Source: Exophiala sp. HKRS030
Taxonomy: Eukaryota; Ascomycota; Eurotiomycetes; Chaetothyriales; Herpotrichiellaceae
Length of the DNA: 64,000 nt
Direction: 5' to 3'
NCBI GenBank assembly: GCA_023897205.1
Contig: JAHWDD010000008.1
Span: forward strand, 3,162,001 to 3,226,000
Of the stretch, positions 55,161-64,000 are shown piece by piece. Made by a program: the position numbers and the translations under genes. Each line of letters begins with the position of its first letter. Position 1 is the stretch's first letter. Under the pieces are notes generated by a model. The model saw nothing but the letters and a program-made list of their open reading frames with translations. It searched no databases and was not told the DNA's origin.

Positions 55161-57685
55161 TTATGGCATCATTCCAATCGACGGATCCAGTGCATTGTCC
55201 CAAGCGCGCCAATCGAAATTCATCTGCGAAAGTATGCCAGGTGACAAATGTGACTGCTCTTCATCCACTTGAAAGAACTCTCGTGGCATTTCTTCTTGCA
55301 CCGCCGGCGAAAGGTCACCGCTCGAATGTGGATGCGAACTTGGCGCAGTCGAGTCGTCGTTCACAATCTGGTCGCCACAGATGCAGGAGCTTGAAGAGAT
55401 CGCCGGAGATGGGTACAAGACGTGGTGATCTGCTCCAATGTGTTCCAGAGCCTTCCTTCGTGTCCTGAGGAGCATCGTCCAAGCATCCTTTCCAGCCGGC
55501 GAGAGTTGACGTTGAGGCGGTTCATCTCTGCTGACAATGCCCTCATCCACTTGATAAAGTTCGAAAATCGCATCGATCAACCCACGAGACAATGCCGCGT
55601 GGTCGCTGTGGGGATGTTGTAAGAGGTCCGCTAGAAGAGTTGCTACAGCTTGAAGAGGCTGGTATGTTCCGGGATACATCCAATGAAACGGTTCCGATGT
55701 GCGATCATTGCAGACTCGTATGAAGAGCTGGAGGAACGCTTGGGCATGTTTGACGGCGCTGTGTTTAACCATAGATGTCAGCTCATCAACGAGTCATCTC
55801 ATCCGGGATCTTTTCTTACTTCATTCTGATCACATCGTGAGCAGACATCGCCGGGTCACGGAAGAGGGGGCGATAGAGCACACAATAGGCTTTGTGGACC
55901 ATCAGATGCAGCAGAAAGACGGCCCAAATCGTGAAATCTACCACTTCTTTGTCATTGGGGTCCGGTCGTAGACCCCAGACGCGGTCGAATGGCCGTCCAC
56001 CTTGGCTATCGTCTTCAAGAGCTCTGTTGCGGGTGGCTGTTGGTGTCGAGGAGCCAGAATTTGACCTCAAGAGTGTCTCGACGGTAGATCGTACACTGTT
56101 TGCAACATCCCTGAGTCGTTTGGCCACCTCGTTGACCTGATCAAGTGATTGGAAATAATCCTCGAAATGATATTTCAAGACCTCCCGAATCTCCTTGGTG
56201 ACTTTGTATCGTTGAAGGGCCACCACGTAGCGTATATCAGCTGCACGAGATGGTCAGATGACATCCGAAATGGAACAAGTATGGAGATGGCCAGATACCT
56301 TCAATGTTGAAGCCTGCTGCACCTTCAACCCAATCATACCGGGCGATTTCATCCGTATTTGCCATCTTCTTGTTGATGAAAAGGGGCGAGAGTCCCGAGG
56401 AGCTCGACGACATGACATCAAGATGCAAGATATACCACCAAAGGCGTCGCCTCGTCTCCATCTCTGCATGCGTGAATCCTGCATCAGGGATGTGCCGATG
56501 AAGACCCATACCAAGTGCCAGTCGAAAGGAAGTGGATATGAAATCGGGCACGTCCGAGAACTCTTCTTCCCTGACGAATTGGCTCTGTGCGAACAGATAT
56601 GCAGCCAGTGAGTAAATGCTAGGACGTCGAGGGAATCCGGTCAGGCTTGCCGACACCATAGCGGCAAAGTACATTTGGCCCGTCTCAGGAACATTTGTTT
56701 CGCCTAGTAGTGCCCTCACTCGCGGTTTAGATGCAGATGACAACGTCGAGAACAGAATCGACGTCAAAAGAGAAAGAAAACCTGGCTTCTTGAGCAACAG
56801 GAGGCTGGGCTCACTGTTGTGCATATTTCCTTGCCTGACTCCCTCCCAGAACTCGGCGAAATCTTCCGCGAAACTGTGGAGGTGTAAAAGTGGTATCAAG
56901 GGAAAAACCGTGGAGAAGAAAAGTCTGCACAGTTTTTCGCAGACATCCCTGGTTGGCAAGAGTGCCATGACACACGAGACATTGTAGTTTCTTCCGCAGA
57001 ACTTGCACTTATTAGATGCTGCTCCAGTCCACAGCGCTGAAGGTCGAGGTGGTCGAAATTTCGAACCAGCCCATCCCTGATGATCTTCAGATGTCAGTGG
57101 CCAACGGACAAAGTGGCTCGAGTCATCCGGGAGATCATCGTTATTGTCCAAGCGGTTGCTATCCTTGAGTTGAGAAGTTGGCGGGCAGTGCTCTACAACA
57201 TTGGGGGAAAGGACGTACCTTTGACAGAAGTGGGTTCGCCCAGTATGTCGCAGGGGTATAGACCGATCGCCCACCAGCAAAGGCTGCCAGGCGACCTTTC
57301 TCGTTTCTATTTTGGCTTGTGTTGGTCCGTTCATGTGCTGGGTGCGACTTAGCATGTCAGACTACACTGGCGAGAAAGAGGAGTCCTACGCTCATGTAGA
57401 GACTGGGGGACTCTCGGCTCGTCAACTCGAGGGAGTGCCGAGGACGTGAACGATGCAGACTGGGTTCCTGTAGCAGATGGCCCTTCTGGTAGGTCTATAT
57501 TTGTGCTTGTGTCGTAGGTGCAGGTCAATCGGCTGCTATTACACCGCATGCACACTGGATGTGTCTGCCGCCATGTCAGTATTATTCAACACGCTCCTTA
57601 TCAGCTCGCTAGATCTTACCCTATCACACCTCACTCTTCGTTGTCTGCATGTGAGGCACGAAGTTACAGGGCGTTGTCGCTTCAT
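55161..57685 (-). CDS. Zn2Cys6 transcription factor with fungal_trans domain
   Basis: A nuclear regulator. Exon 1 (57620-57685) reads MKRQRPVTSCLTCRQRRVRC plus DR. After a 55-bp intron the next exon begins THPVCMRCNSSRLTC, giving a perfect C-x2-C-x6-C-x6-C-x2-C-x6-C cluster. A linker of about 150 residues precedes the fungal_trans domain: LCRLFFSTVFPLIPLLHLHS, SIYSLAAYLFAQSQFV, FRLALGMGLHRHIPD and METRRRLWWYILHLDVMSS. The C-terminal exons at 55816-56226 and 55161-55772 carry the helical remainder and an acidic tail. It is the seventh regulator of the window. Targets are unknown. The MoaA gene lies 0.7 kb away and is divergent from it. Confidence 0.9.
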
Positions 57686-58424
57686 ACTGATCAATAACCT
57701 GATTCAACGACCTCCAAAGCGAAAACTTCCAGGCAAATCCAACGGGAGGTAATCACTGTGCTGTGTGCAGTTAAGAGCAAAGGAAGAACGGAGAGGTCAA
57801 CAGTTGACCGATTCACCGTCAACTACCATTACTATTCTCCACAAAGGCTGTGGCGATAGTGGAGTCAACACAGCAGAAGAGACAATTTGAACCTTTGAAT
57901 TATGAAAACGGATCTGAAATGACATGAAATATTTCACTGTGGTTATAGCGGCACGTAGGGAACCCATTCACTAACTAAAAGTAAAAGAAAGACTGGCCGC
58001 TATATGTGCCCTAGCCCTGAGATCGCACCAATCGCCTTGAGCTTGTAAGCTGTGCCCTACCAGCTCCCCAGTTGCCTGAGAGCAAGTGCCTACTTTTCTA
58101 ATGGTTGGCTAGAAGGAGAGATGATGAACCGAGCTAGTGCAATGAGGGTGTTTATTCAGGTGGGCCAATGGAATAACGCTACAACCGCGAGGCGATGAGT
58201 CGACTAGACTATCTTCCCGAAATAAAATATTCTTCAGACCAACAACCATCATATCTCCTTCACCACATCGTCACCTTTTCGCCCACGAGACAATGGGAAG
58301 TGTGGCTAGGCATGGACGTTGAATCAAATCTTTTCCGAGTACTGCTTTCCTTGCTTTGACCCTGAAAAAGGGAAGTACTTGGAATAGACGGTCTGGGGAT
58401 CGTTTATGACGAGATCATCGCATA
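57686..58424. promoter_or_regulatory. Divergent region, Zn2Cys6 regulator / MoaA gene
   Basis: These 739 bp separate the two start codons. No coding frame or assigned motif is seen. Both promoters should be here. Confidence 0.4.
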
Positions 58425-59786
58425 ATGTTGCGCTTGTGGGCAAGAAGACCTAGAAGAATATCCCCTATATTCCGGCATGGAGGTCCGAGTTATATCCATC
58501 AACAGTTGGCGAGCATTGCTACAGGAGCAAACACACAACCCTCTTCAGAAGATCATCAACCTTTGCTAGGTACTCATACTGGTCATCATGACACAGAGTT
58601 AACGAGCATTTCGGCACGCGCCCCAGATATTCGCTCTCGGAAGGATAGGCTGCGAGACCACCTCAAGCCATTCTCCGAGTTCCTCACGGATTCATATTCT
58701 CGCCAACACAATTATCTCAGAATCTCGATAACCGAGAGGTGCAACCTGCGATGTCTATACTGTATGCCTGAGGAAGGAGTTCAACTTTCTCCACCCTCAC
58801 ACAATTTGACAAGCACAGAAATCTTGTATCTGGCCAAACTGTTTGTTGAACAGGGTGTGACAAAAATCCGACTTACAGGAGGTGAACCTACGGTCAGGAA
58901 AGATATTGTCGAGCTCATTCAAGAACTTGGTGCTTTAAGAGCGATAGGATTGAAGGAGTTGTGTATCACCACGAACGGAATCTCTCTGGCGCGAAAATTG
59001 GACTCTCTGGTGGCAGCTGGCCTCACCAACATCAATCTAAGTCTCGATACTCTCGATCCATTTCAATACACTCTGATGACCAGACGGAATGGCTTTGAAG
59101 CTGCCATGAAGTCGGTCAATAAGATCCTCGACCTCAAGAAAGGAGGATGGCCAATCAAATTCAAAATCAACTGTGTGGTCATGAAAGGATTGAATGATCG
59201 CGAAGTAGTGACGTTCTCTGAACTCGGCCGGAACGAAGACATTGAGGTTCGATTCATTGAGTATATGCCCTTTGACGGTAACCGATGGTCCAAGGGTAAG
59301 ATGATCACGTATCAAGAAACCCTCGACCTCATCAAACAAAAATATCCAGACACCCACAGAATCCGAGACCAACCCAACGACACTAGCAAAACCTACAAGA
59401 TCCCTGGTTTTGTCGGGCGCATTGGTTTCGTCACTAGTATGACGGAGAATTTTTGCTCAAGTTGCAACCGACTACGGATCACAAGTGATGGAAATCTAAA
59501 AGTTTGTTTGTTTGGGAAGGAGGAGGTATCGTTGAGGGACATTCTACGAGATTACAACAATGGTCAACCACTGGACCAGTCGTCCCTGCAGACCCTGGAA
59601 CCCTGGAGTGTCAGTGGCCAGGAGGGACTGGAACATTCTAGCAATACTTCTCCAGTGTTGCCAGACCCAAGACCACGACTCCTACGTCTCATAGGCATGG
59701 CGGTGAAGCGAAAGGCAGAAAAACACGCTGATCTGGGCGAACTTGAGAAGTTGGAAAATAGACCGATGATCCTTATTGGAGGGTAG
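58425..59786 (+). CDS. GTP 3',8-cyclase of molybdenum cofactor synthesis (MoaA/MOCS1A-like)
   Basis: Radical-SAM enzyme that starts molybdopterin synthesis from GTP, together with a MoaC-type protein; mitochondrial in eukaryotes. It is a single exon of 453 residues. An Arg-rich N-terminus (MLRLWARRPRRISPIFRHGG) looks like a mitochondrial presequence. The SAM cluster motif is CNLRCLYC. LTGGEPTVRKD and LSLDTLDPFQY are family signatures. The C-terminal cluster is CSSC, followed by NRLRITSDGNLKVCLFGKEE and a distal Cys. The protein ends in RPMILIGG. The terminal Gly-Gly is conserved and needed in MOCS1A. In Aspergillus nidulans the MoaA and MoaC parts are one protein (cnxABC). Here the frame stops after Gly-Gly and no MoaC follows nearby. 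A molybdenum oxidoreductase gene lies 2.8 kb downstream. Confidence 0.93.
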   Translation: MLRLWARRPRRISPIFRHGGPSYIHQQLASIATGANTQPSSEDHQPLLGTHTGHHDTELTSISARAPDIRSRKDRLRDHLKPFSEFLTDSYSRQHNYLRISITERCNLRCLYCMPEEGVQLSPPSHNLTSTEILYLAKLFVEQGVTKIRLTGGEPTVRKDIVELIQELGALRAIGLKELCITTNGISLARKLDSLVAAGLTNINLSLDTLDPFQYTLMTRRNGFEAAMKSVNKILDLKKGGWPIKFKINCVVMKGLNDREVVTFSELGRNEDIEVRFIEYMPFDGNRWSKGKMITYQETLDLIKQKYPDTHRIRDQPNDTSKTYKIPGFVGRIGFVTSMTENFCSSCNRLRITSDGNLKVCLFGKEEVSLRDILRDYNNGQPLDQSSLQTLEPWSVSGQEGLEHSSNTSPVLPDPRPRLLRLIGMAVKRKAEKHADLGELEKLENRPMILIGG

Positions 59787-60397
59787 CAGACTAGAAGTAT
59801 GGAAGCCTGCCCATCCATTTAGCTTACCATAATGAAAGGATGGAAGCTGGTCTTTGCTACTGGTACGAGTTACTCGTACTATTGCAATTTAGATTGTTAG
59901 ATGAGCATCAAATGCCGATCTCTTCAATGAGGGGGTGTGCAAATTGTCTCGTACGAACGGCTCGCGCGAGATCGATGGGTCAAGTTTGAGTTTAAGAAAA
60001 ACCCACATGGCATGCAAAGCGCAGTAAGCAAAGGCAAAATGTGGCCCGGAATACCCGGCTGATGGGGCATCCACGTATCAATCCTGTAGATCATTTGAGT
60101 TGTCTTTCTGCTAGCTGGGCTGAAAAGGCCGTGTCGCCCTCCATTAGTGAATTTTTGTGTCAATTCTTGTGGGTAACCACCAACTCGGTGTTGATTGCTT
60201 TCTTGGTTACATGTAGGATTAACCTCCAGATACATGCAGGGATACCTTCCAGATACTTTATAGCTTGCAGTCACTAGTGCAATGAGTCGACGGTCATTTT
60301 GTGGGCCCTGACGACCAACATGGATCCTGCCACGCTTTCTCACTCGCTCCCTCTTCTCACATCCAATATATGCACCTCACCATCATGTCAAGCAGTC
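59787..60397. other. Intergenic region between convergent genes
   Basis: These 611 bp lie between the MoaA stop and the 3' end of the phosphatase-like gene. Short frames only. No MoaC-like sequence is seen. Confidence 0.45.
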
Positions 60398-61849
60398 TCA
60401 CGCTCCCGTCTTGCCAAAAGTCCCCTCTGCCATTCCATTTGTCGCCGGGTGCTGCAGCCTCTTCTTGCTGACCAGCCGAAGTCCACCAACCAGCATAATG
60501 AGCAGCTCAGCCCCCAAGATGACTCCAAGTGTGACCATTGCGCCAATCACTCCGCACACTGCCTTTGAAATGCCGTTGCCATTGCCATGGCTAGATGTCG
60601 AGCTTCCACTGACTGTAGAGCCGGCACCGTCAGTGCCCAAGGCGTCCGCGGAACAAACCCCAGTGCTATTTCCACAAGCTTCACACCATGCTGCCTGGCC
60701 AGAGATGGAAAATTTATTCATGCCATCAACAAAATCATTCCATGGAAGGGGGGATCGCTTGCTCCCAAAGAGAGGATACTCTACCGGTTCCGAAATGTTG
60801 GATGTAGTGCCATTGTGGAACAGGAATCGCACATATATGTCATCGGCTGATGGCCAGCTGCTTGAGGTGACGGTGGAATTCGTTACGAGCTCCCAGGTCA
60901 AGGTGCTGGCATAATCGGGAACGCCAAAGAAATCCGGGTTGACTGAAGTCAAATTGCTGAGGCCGAAGAATGACTGCATTCCACCGTACGCTCCAAATTG
61001 GATGTTGACTTTGGACTTTCCATGTCCCTCAATGGTCGAATTCAACGCAGTTACTACTTCGGCAGCCAGGATGGAACCAGTGACTGCACGAATGGGCTCG
61101 GATGCGTTGAAGGCCAGGCCAAACTCATGTTGATCAGCCAAGGTCTTGAGCTGAAAGAAGTCGGCATCGTCTGGCAGTGGTACAGACGCGTTATGAATGG
61201 ATGCTACATTCAGAAGATCCCAGACCACATAGGCGTTCTTGAAACTGGTCTGCTCTTCGGTGAAAGTTTTGGCAACATCAGAATATATTCTGTGGTATAA
61301 TGACTCCGTTCGGTTGGATGTTTCCAGGAATTCAGCTGAGGCGAAGTAATTGTTGGAGCTGATCATAGCATTGGCGCAGTTCGTGCTTCCTTGCAACCAA
61401 GCAGAGTTCTCACTGTTGGATCCAGTCTGAACAGCTTGAAGAGGGATCAGTTGATAGCCATTGAGCGGGGACTGTATGAGCGTCCCGTTTCGAAGGGTAT
61501 TAGACCCTAGTTGCTCGCCCACTGGAGGATAGAGACCTTGGAGGAAGCCTTGAGCAGAATTTTGCAAAACAGTGTCTGATGGAGCGGAAGCCGTTATCTG
61601 TGATTGCTTGACCAGGTCGCTGTTTACACCATAGATCCTTCTGCTTGCACTTTCGGCGACATAGCGATTGCGAAAATAGGTTCCCGATGTGAAAACTTCC
61701 TGGTAGCCGAGATCTGTCAAGTTGGCCGGAGGAGTCGACTTTGCTGTGCGATCCCCATGGCGAGAGAAGATGTAGACCCCTAGAACTGTCTCTTGGGAAG
61801 CGGCCAGCTGCGCCGTTGCAAGAGATATTAGCAAATATGAGAGACGCAT
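60398..61849 (-). CDS. Histidine-acid-phosphatase-family secreted/membrane protein
   Basis: A phosphoglycerate-mutase-like fold protein of the histidine acid phosphatase branch. It is a single exon of 483 residues. A signal peptide (LSYLLISLATAQLAASQ) is followed by the nucleophile motif YIFSRHGDRTAKS (RHGxR). Many N-glycosylation sites occur. The C-terminus has a Ser/Gly-rich stalk, a transmembrane helix (AVCGVIGAMVTLGVILGAEL) and a short cytosolic tail, so it is probably anchored at the cell surface. The second catalytic motif (HD, HAE or similar) expected in the C-terminal half is not visible. The equivalent stretch appears to read IQFGAYGGMQSFFGLSNLTS. The protein may therefore have altered or no phosphatase activity. 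The promoter is in 61850-62547. Confidence 0.9.
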   Translation of the reverse strand: MRLSYLLISLATAQLAASQETVLGVYIFSRHGDRTAKSTPPANLTDLGYQEVFTSGTYFRNRYVAESASRRIYGVNSDLVKQSQITASAPSDTVLQNSAQGFLQGLYPPVGEQLGSNTLRNGTLIQSPLNGYQLIPLQAVQTGSNSENSAWLQGSTNCANAMISSNNYFASAEFLETSNRTESLYHRIYSDVAKTFTEEQTSFKNAYVVWDLLNVASIHNASVPLPDDADFFQLKTLADQHEFGLAFNASEPIRAVTGSILAAEVVTALNSTIEGHGKSKVNIQFGAYGGMQSFFGLSNLTSVNPDFFGVPDYASTLTWELVTNSTVTSSSWPSADDIYVRFLFHNGTTSNISEPVEYPLFGSKRSPLPWNDFVDGMNKFSISGQAAWCEACGNSTGVCSADALGTDGAGSTVSGSSTSSHGNGNGISKAVCGVIGAMVTLGVILGAELLIMLVGGLRLVSKKRLQHPATNGMAEGTFGKTGA

Positions 61850-62547
61850 GGTTTGCAGAGGTGAGATAGAATAGACTGGAAAGTGAGAAATTAAGGATCG
61901 ATCCTATGAAGCGAACCAACGTGCAAGGTAGAAGACTGTGATCGTGTCCTATATCCTTTTTTTTTTCTGATTTGAATTGCCGATTGTGGTGGCTCAGAGA
62001 GATACCTGCTTTTCTTCACAAGCTGTCTCATTCGCTGTGACCGGATGATATCCTAGAGCAACAACACGAGGTCGGTGCACAATCTAGTACAGGTTCGTCA
62101 AGTCTCTGCTCACAAGTGGACACAGCGTAAATATCATCCTGGACAATATCGACATCAAAAGCTCTCATGTATATGCTTTAGCGGGATGTATGTGGCTTCT
62201 GCCGACCAATGCAACCTCTCATGCTGACCCGTCTACACTCAATAGGTGCATGACTTCGTATTTCCTGAGTACCTTCGGTTGGCACTTTTCCAATCAGTGG
62301 GCTAGAACCACCTCGCGTCGTTAGCTCAGATTTTAGCTGATATCGAGTCAGTTCAGAGTTTGTGTCCCGGACACCATTTCGTGCGATTAAGCGTTCGAGC
62401 TTGAGCAAAGAGTCAATGACCTCGCACAAGAGTTGACGTCAGCTTTGAATTGCTACTTCTGCCTCGAAGCCGTATATCCTGAGGTGTGCCACTTTAGTTC
62501 CCTCTCCCGTGAATATCTTTGAGCACACCATCTCTCTCTGTGTAACA
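61850..62547. promoter_or_regulatory. Divergent region, phosphatase-like gene / molybdenum oxidoreductase
   Basis: These 698 bp separate the two start codons. A run of T residues lies at about 61957-61966. No gene or assigned site is seen. Confidence 0.4.
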
Positions 62548-64000
62548 ATGGCTCATCCCAAGAGCACATTCATGCGACCTCTCCCTGGAGAGGCTTTACC
62601 TATTCACAATCGCCCTGACGAGTGGAAAATTGAGCAAGGTCTCTCTGGAGGTAAACTGCCCATCCTCGACCAAACAGGCTCTGAAACTCGTATCATCGCA
62701 CCTCAAAAATGGCCTGATGTGGTGAAAGATGAAGCAGCTATCAAAGCAGTAGGAGATCCTGAGAAGCTCTTCAAGCGCGAACTGGAAGGATGGAAAGGGT
62801 ACGATCCATCTTGGTAAATTTTGTTCACAGCCTTGTCCAACTGACTGTTGTACCTCTAGCTACGTGGAATGGGAGGACTACCCAGAGAAGAAAGACAAGG
62901 CTCGCAGGATCCTCGCTGCCCAGAACTTTCCTCCAAATCCAGAGTTCCAGATGGGACCAATTCCGGATTCCAACCCTGTTCTACCTGGTACCCATTGGAA
63001 AATGTGGCACCATGCCGTCGGTGGTGAACTCACGGACGTACCCGAGGACTCATGGGCAACGGTGCTGCGCGAGAAGCATCCAGAAATGTTGCATTTGCTT
63101 CAGTTTCCCTACAATGGAGAACCCCCCAAGCGACTTGTGACTGACAAAGCGGTTACACCCAATTCTCTTCATTTCGTTCGAAACCATGGAGGAATCCCCT
63201 TGATCGATAAACAGAAATTCTATTTCAACTTGGATGGTCTAGTGGCGAATCCAAGATCATTCACTCTTGACGACATCATGGACGAAGCCAAGTTCCCCAG
63301 AGTCAAGAAAGTGGTCACTATGCAGTGCTCCGGAACTCGTCGTATCGAACAAATTTCTCTCTATGCAGGTCAGGGTGACGAAGTCCCCCAAGCTCCATGG
63401 GCAGAAGGGGCCATTGGTACAGCCGAGTACGTTGGGATCAGCCTCAAAAAGGTGATCAAGGCTTGTGGAGGACTTCTGGAAGGTGCAAAGCATCTGGAGC
63501 TCTATGGCGCCGAGACTTACTTCAAGGACAATGATGTGATGAATTACGTGGTCAGCGTCCCATGGTCCAAGGTCAAAGCTAATGAGGTTCTTCTCTGCTG
63601 GGAGATGAATGGAGAACCACTTCCTGCCATTCATGGGTTTCCACTGCGAGTTATGGTCCTCGGATATATTGGAGCTCGAAGTGTCAAGTGGCTCTATCGC
63701 ATAAAAGCAATCGAAAATCCATCTTTGGCCCCGGTACAAAGCAAGGAATACTTGTATTTCAATCAGCAAACTGGCAAATATAATCAAAAGCCGACCGATG
63801 GCATTCAGATTCAAGAGATGCCGGTCAGCTCAGCAATTATGTCGCCATGGACGAAACAAGTCGTCTTCCACAATGGCACAATTCATTGCAAGGGTTGGGC
63901 GTATTCCGGAGGCGGTCGTTGGCCGGAACGTATAGAGTTATCTGCTGACGGAGGCTTCAATTGGTATGCCGTACCGAACTCGAGTATGTCTCCAAAGCAC
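62548..64000 (+). CDS. Sulfite oxidase/nitrate reductase-type molybdenum oxidoreductase, C-terminus beyond the window
   Basis: A molybdopterin-binding oxidoreductase of the sulfite oxidase family. Exon 1 is 62548-62813 and exon 2 runs from 62860 past the right edge. The joined frame reads YDPSC YVEWEDYPEK across the intron. The molybdopterin domain contains NSLHFVRNHGGIPLID and the catalytic-Cys loop TMQCSGTRRIEQ. APWAEGAIGTAEYVGISLKK and GEPLPAIHGFPLRVMVLGYI follow. The start of the Mo-co dimerisation domain is visible (GWAYSGGGRWPERIELSADG). No heme (cytochrome b5) domain and no secretory or mitochondrial leader precede it. The loop has Ser-Gly-Thr where sulfite oxidase and nitrate reductase usually have Ala-Gly-Asn, so the substrate may differ. 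The clustering with a MoaA gene suggests linked molybdenum use. Confidence 0.92.

Overview
The window is nuclear DNA of a filamentous ascomycete (Pezizomycotina). Most genes are split by short introns (about 45-95 bp) with GTAnGT/CAG borders and CTGAC- or CTAAC-type branch points. Gene density is about one per 2.5 kb. The content is typical of that group: Zn2Cys6 regulators, fungal MFS carriers, a CYP504-like P450, FAS1 and YTP1-like proteins. An order such as Chaetothyriales would fit, but that is a guess. I recognise no tRNA, rRNA, CRISPR array or intact transposon.

Layout. 1-6 kb: a copper P1B-ATPase cut by the left edge, a benzyl/geraniol-type zinc alcohol dehydrogenase and a GFA-domain protein. 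6.4-16.2 kb: a linalool dehydratase/isomerase-family protein divergent from a TRI12-type MFS exporter, then a C2H2 plus fungal_trans regulator divergent from a second zinc alcohol dehydrogenase. 16.3-20.6 kb: a cytochrome b5 in three short exons, a D-2-hydroxyacid dehydrogenase and a CYP504-like P450. 21.1-25.4 kb: a secreted FAS1 protein and a gene-poor stretch with a decayed reading frame. 25.4-40 kb: two related SnoaL-like proteins, a sugar-porter MFS, a Dal5-type MFS and three fungal regulators. 41.1-48.3 kb: an acyl-CoA synthetase, a biotin carboxylase/biotinyl protein and a carboxyltransferase side by side. 48.7-57.7 kb: two Zn2Cys6 regulators flanking a YTP1-like membrane protein. 58.4-64 kb: MoaA/MOCS1A, a histidine-acid-phosphatase-like membrane protein and a molybdenum oxidoreductase cut by the right edge.

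How the genes may work together. The most interesting reading is a catabolic gene cluster for a branched or terpenoid substrate. A linalool dehydratase/isomerase-like protein could supply geraniol, an aryl/geraniol-type alcohol dehydrogenase could oxidise it, and an acyl-CoA synthetase could activate the acid. A separate two-subunit biotin-dependent acyl-CoA carboxylase could then carboxylate it, as in the bacterial acyclic terpene utilisation (Atu) route. The synthetase ends in ARL, the biotin carboxylase in AKL and one SnoaL-like protein in SHL, all PTS1-type peroxisomal signals. The carboxyltransferase carries a near-PTS2 nonapeptide. A peroxisomal acyl-CoA carboxylase would be unusual, since the known fungal enzymes are cytosolic (ACC) or mitochondrial (MCC). 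This pathway is inferred; the motifs and gene order are seen directly.
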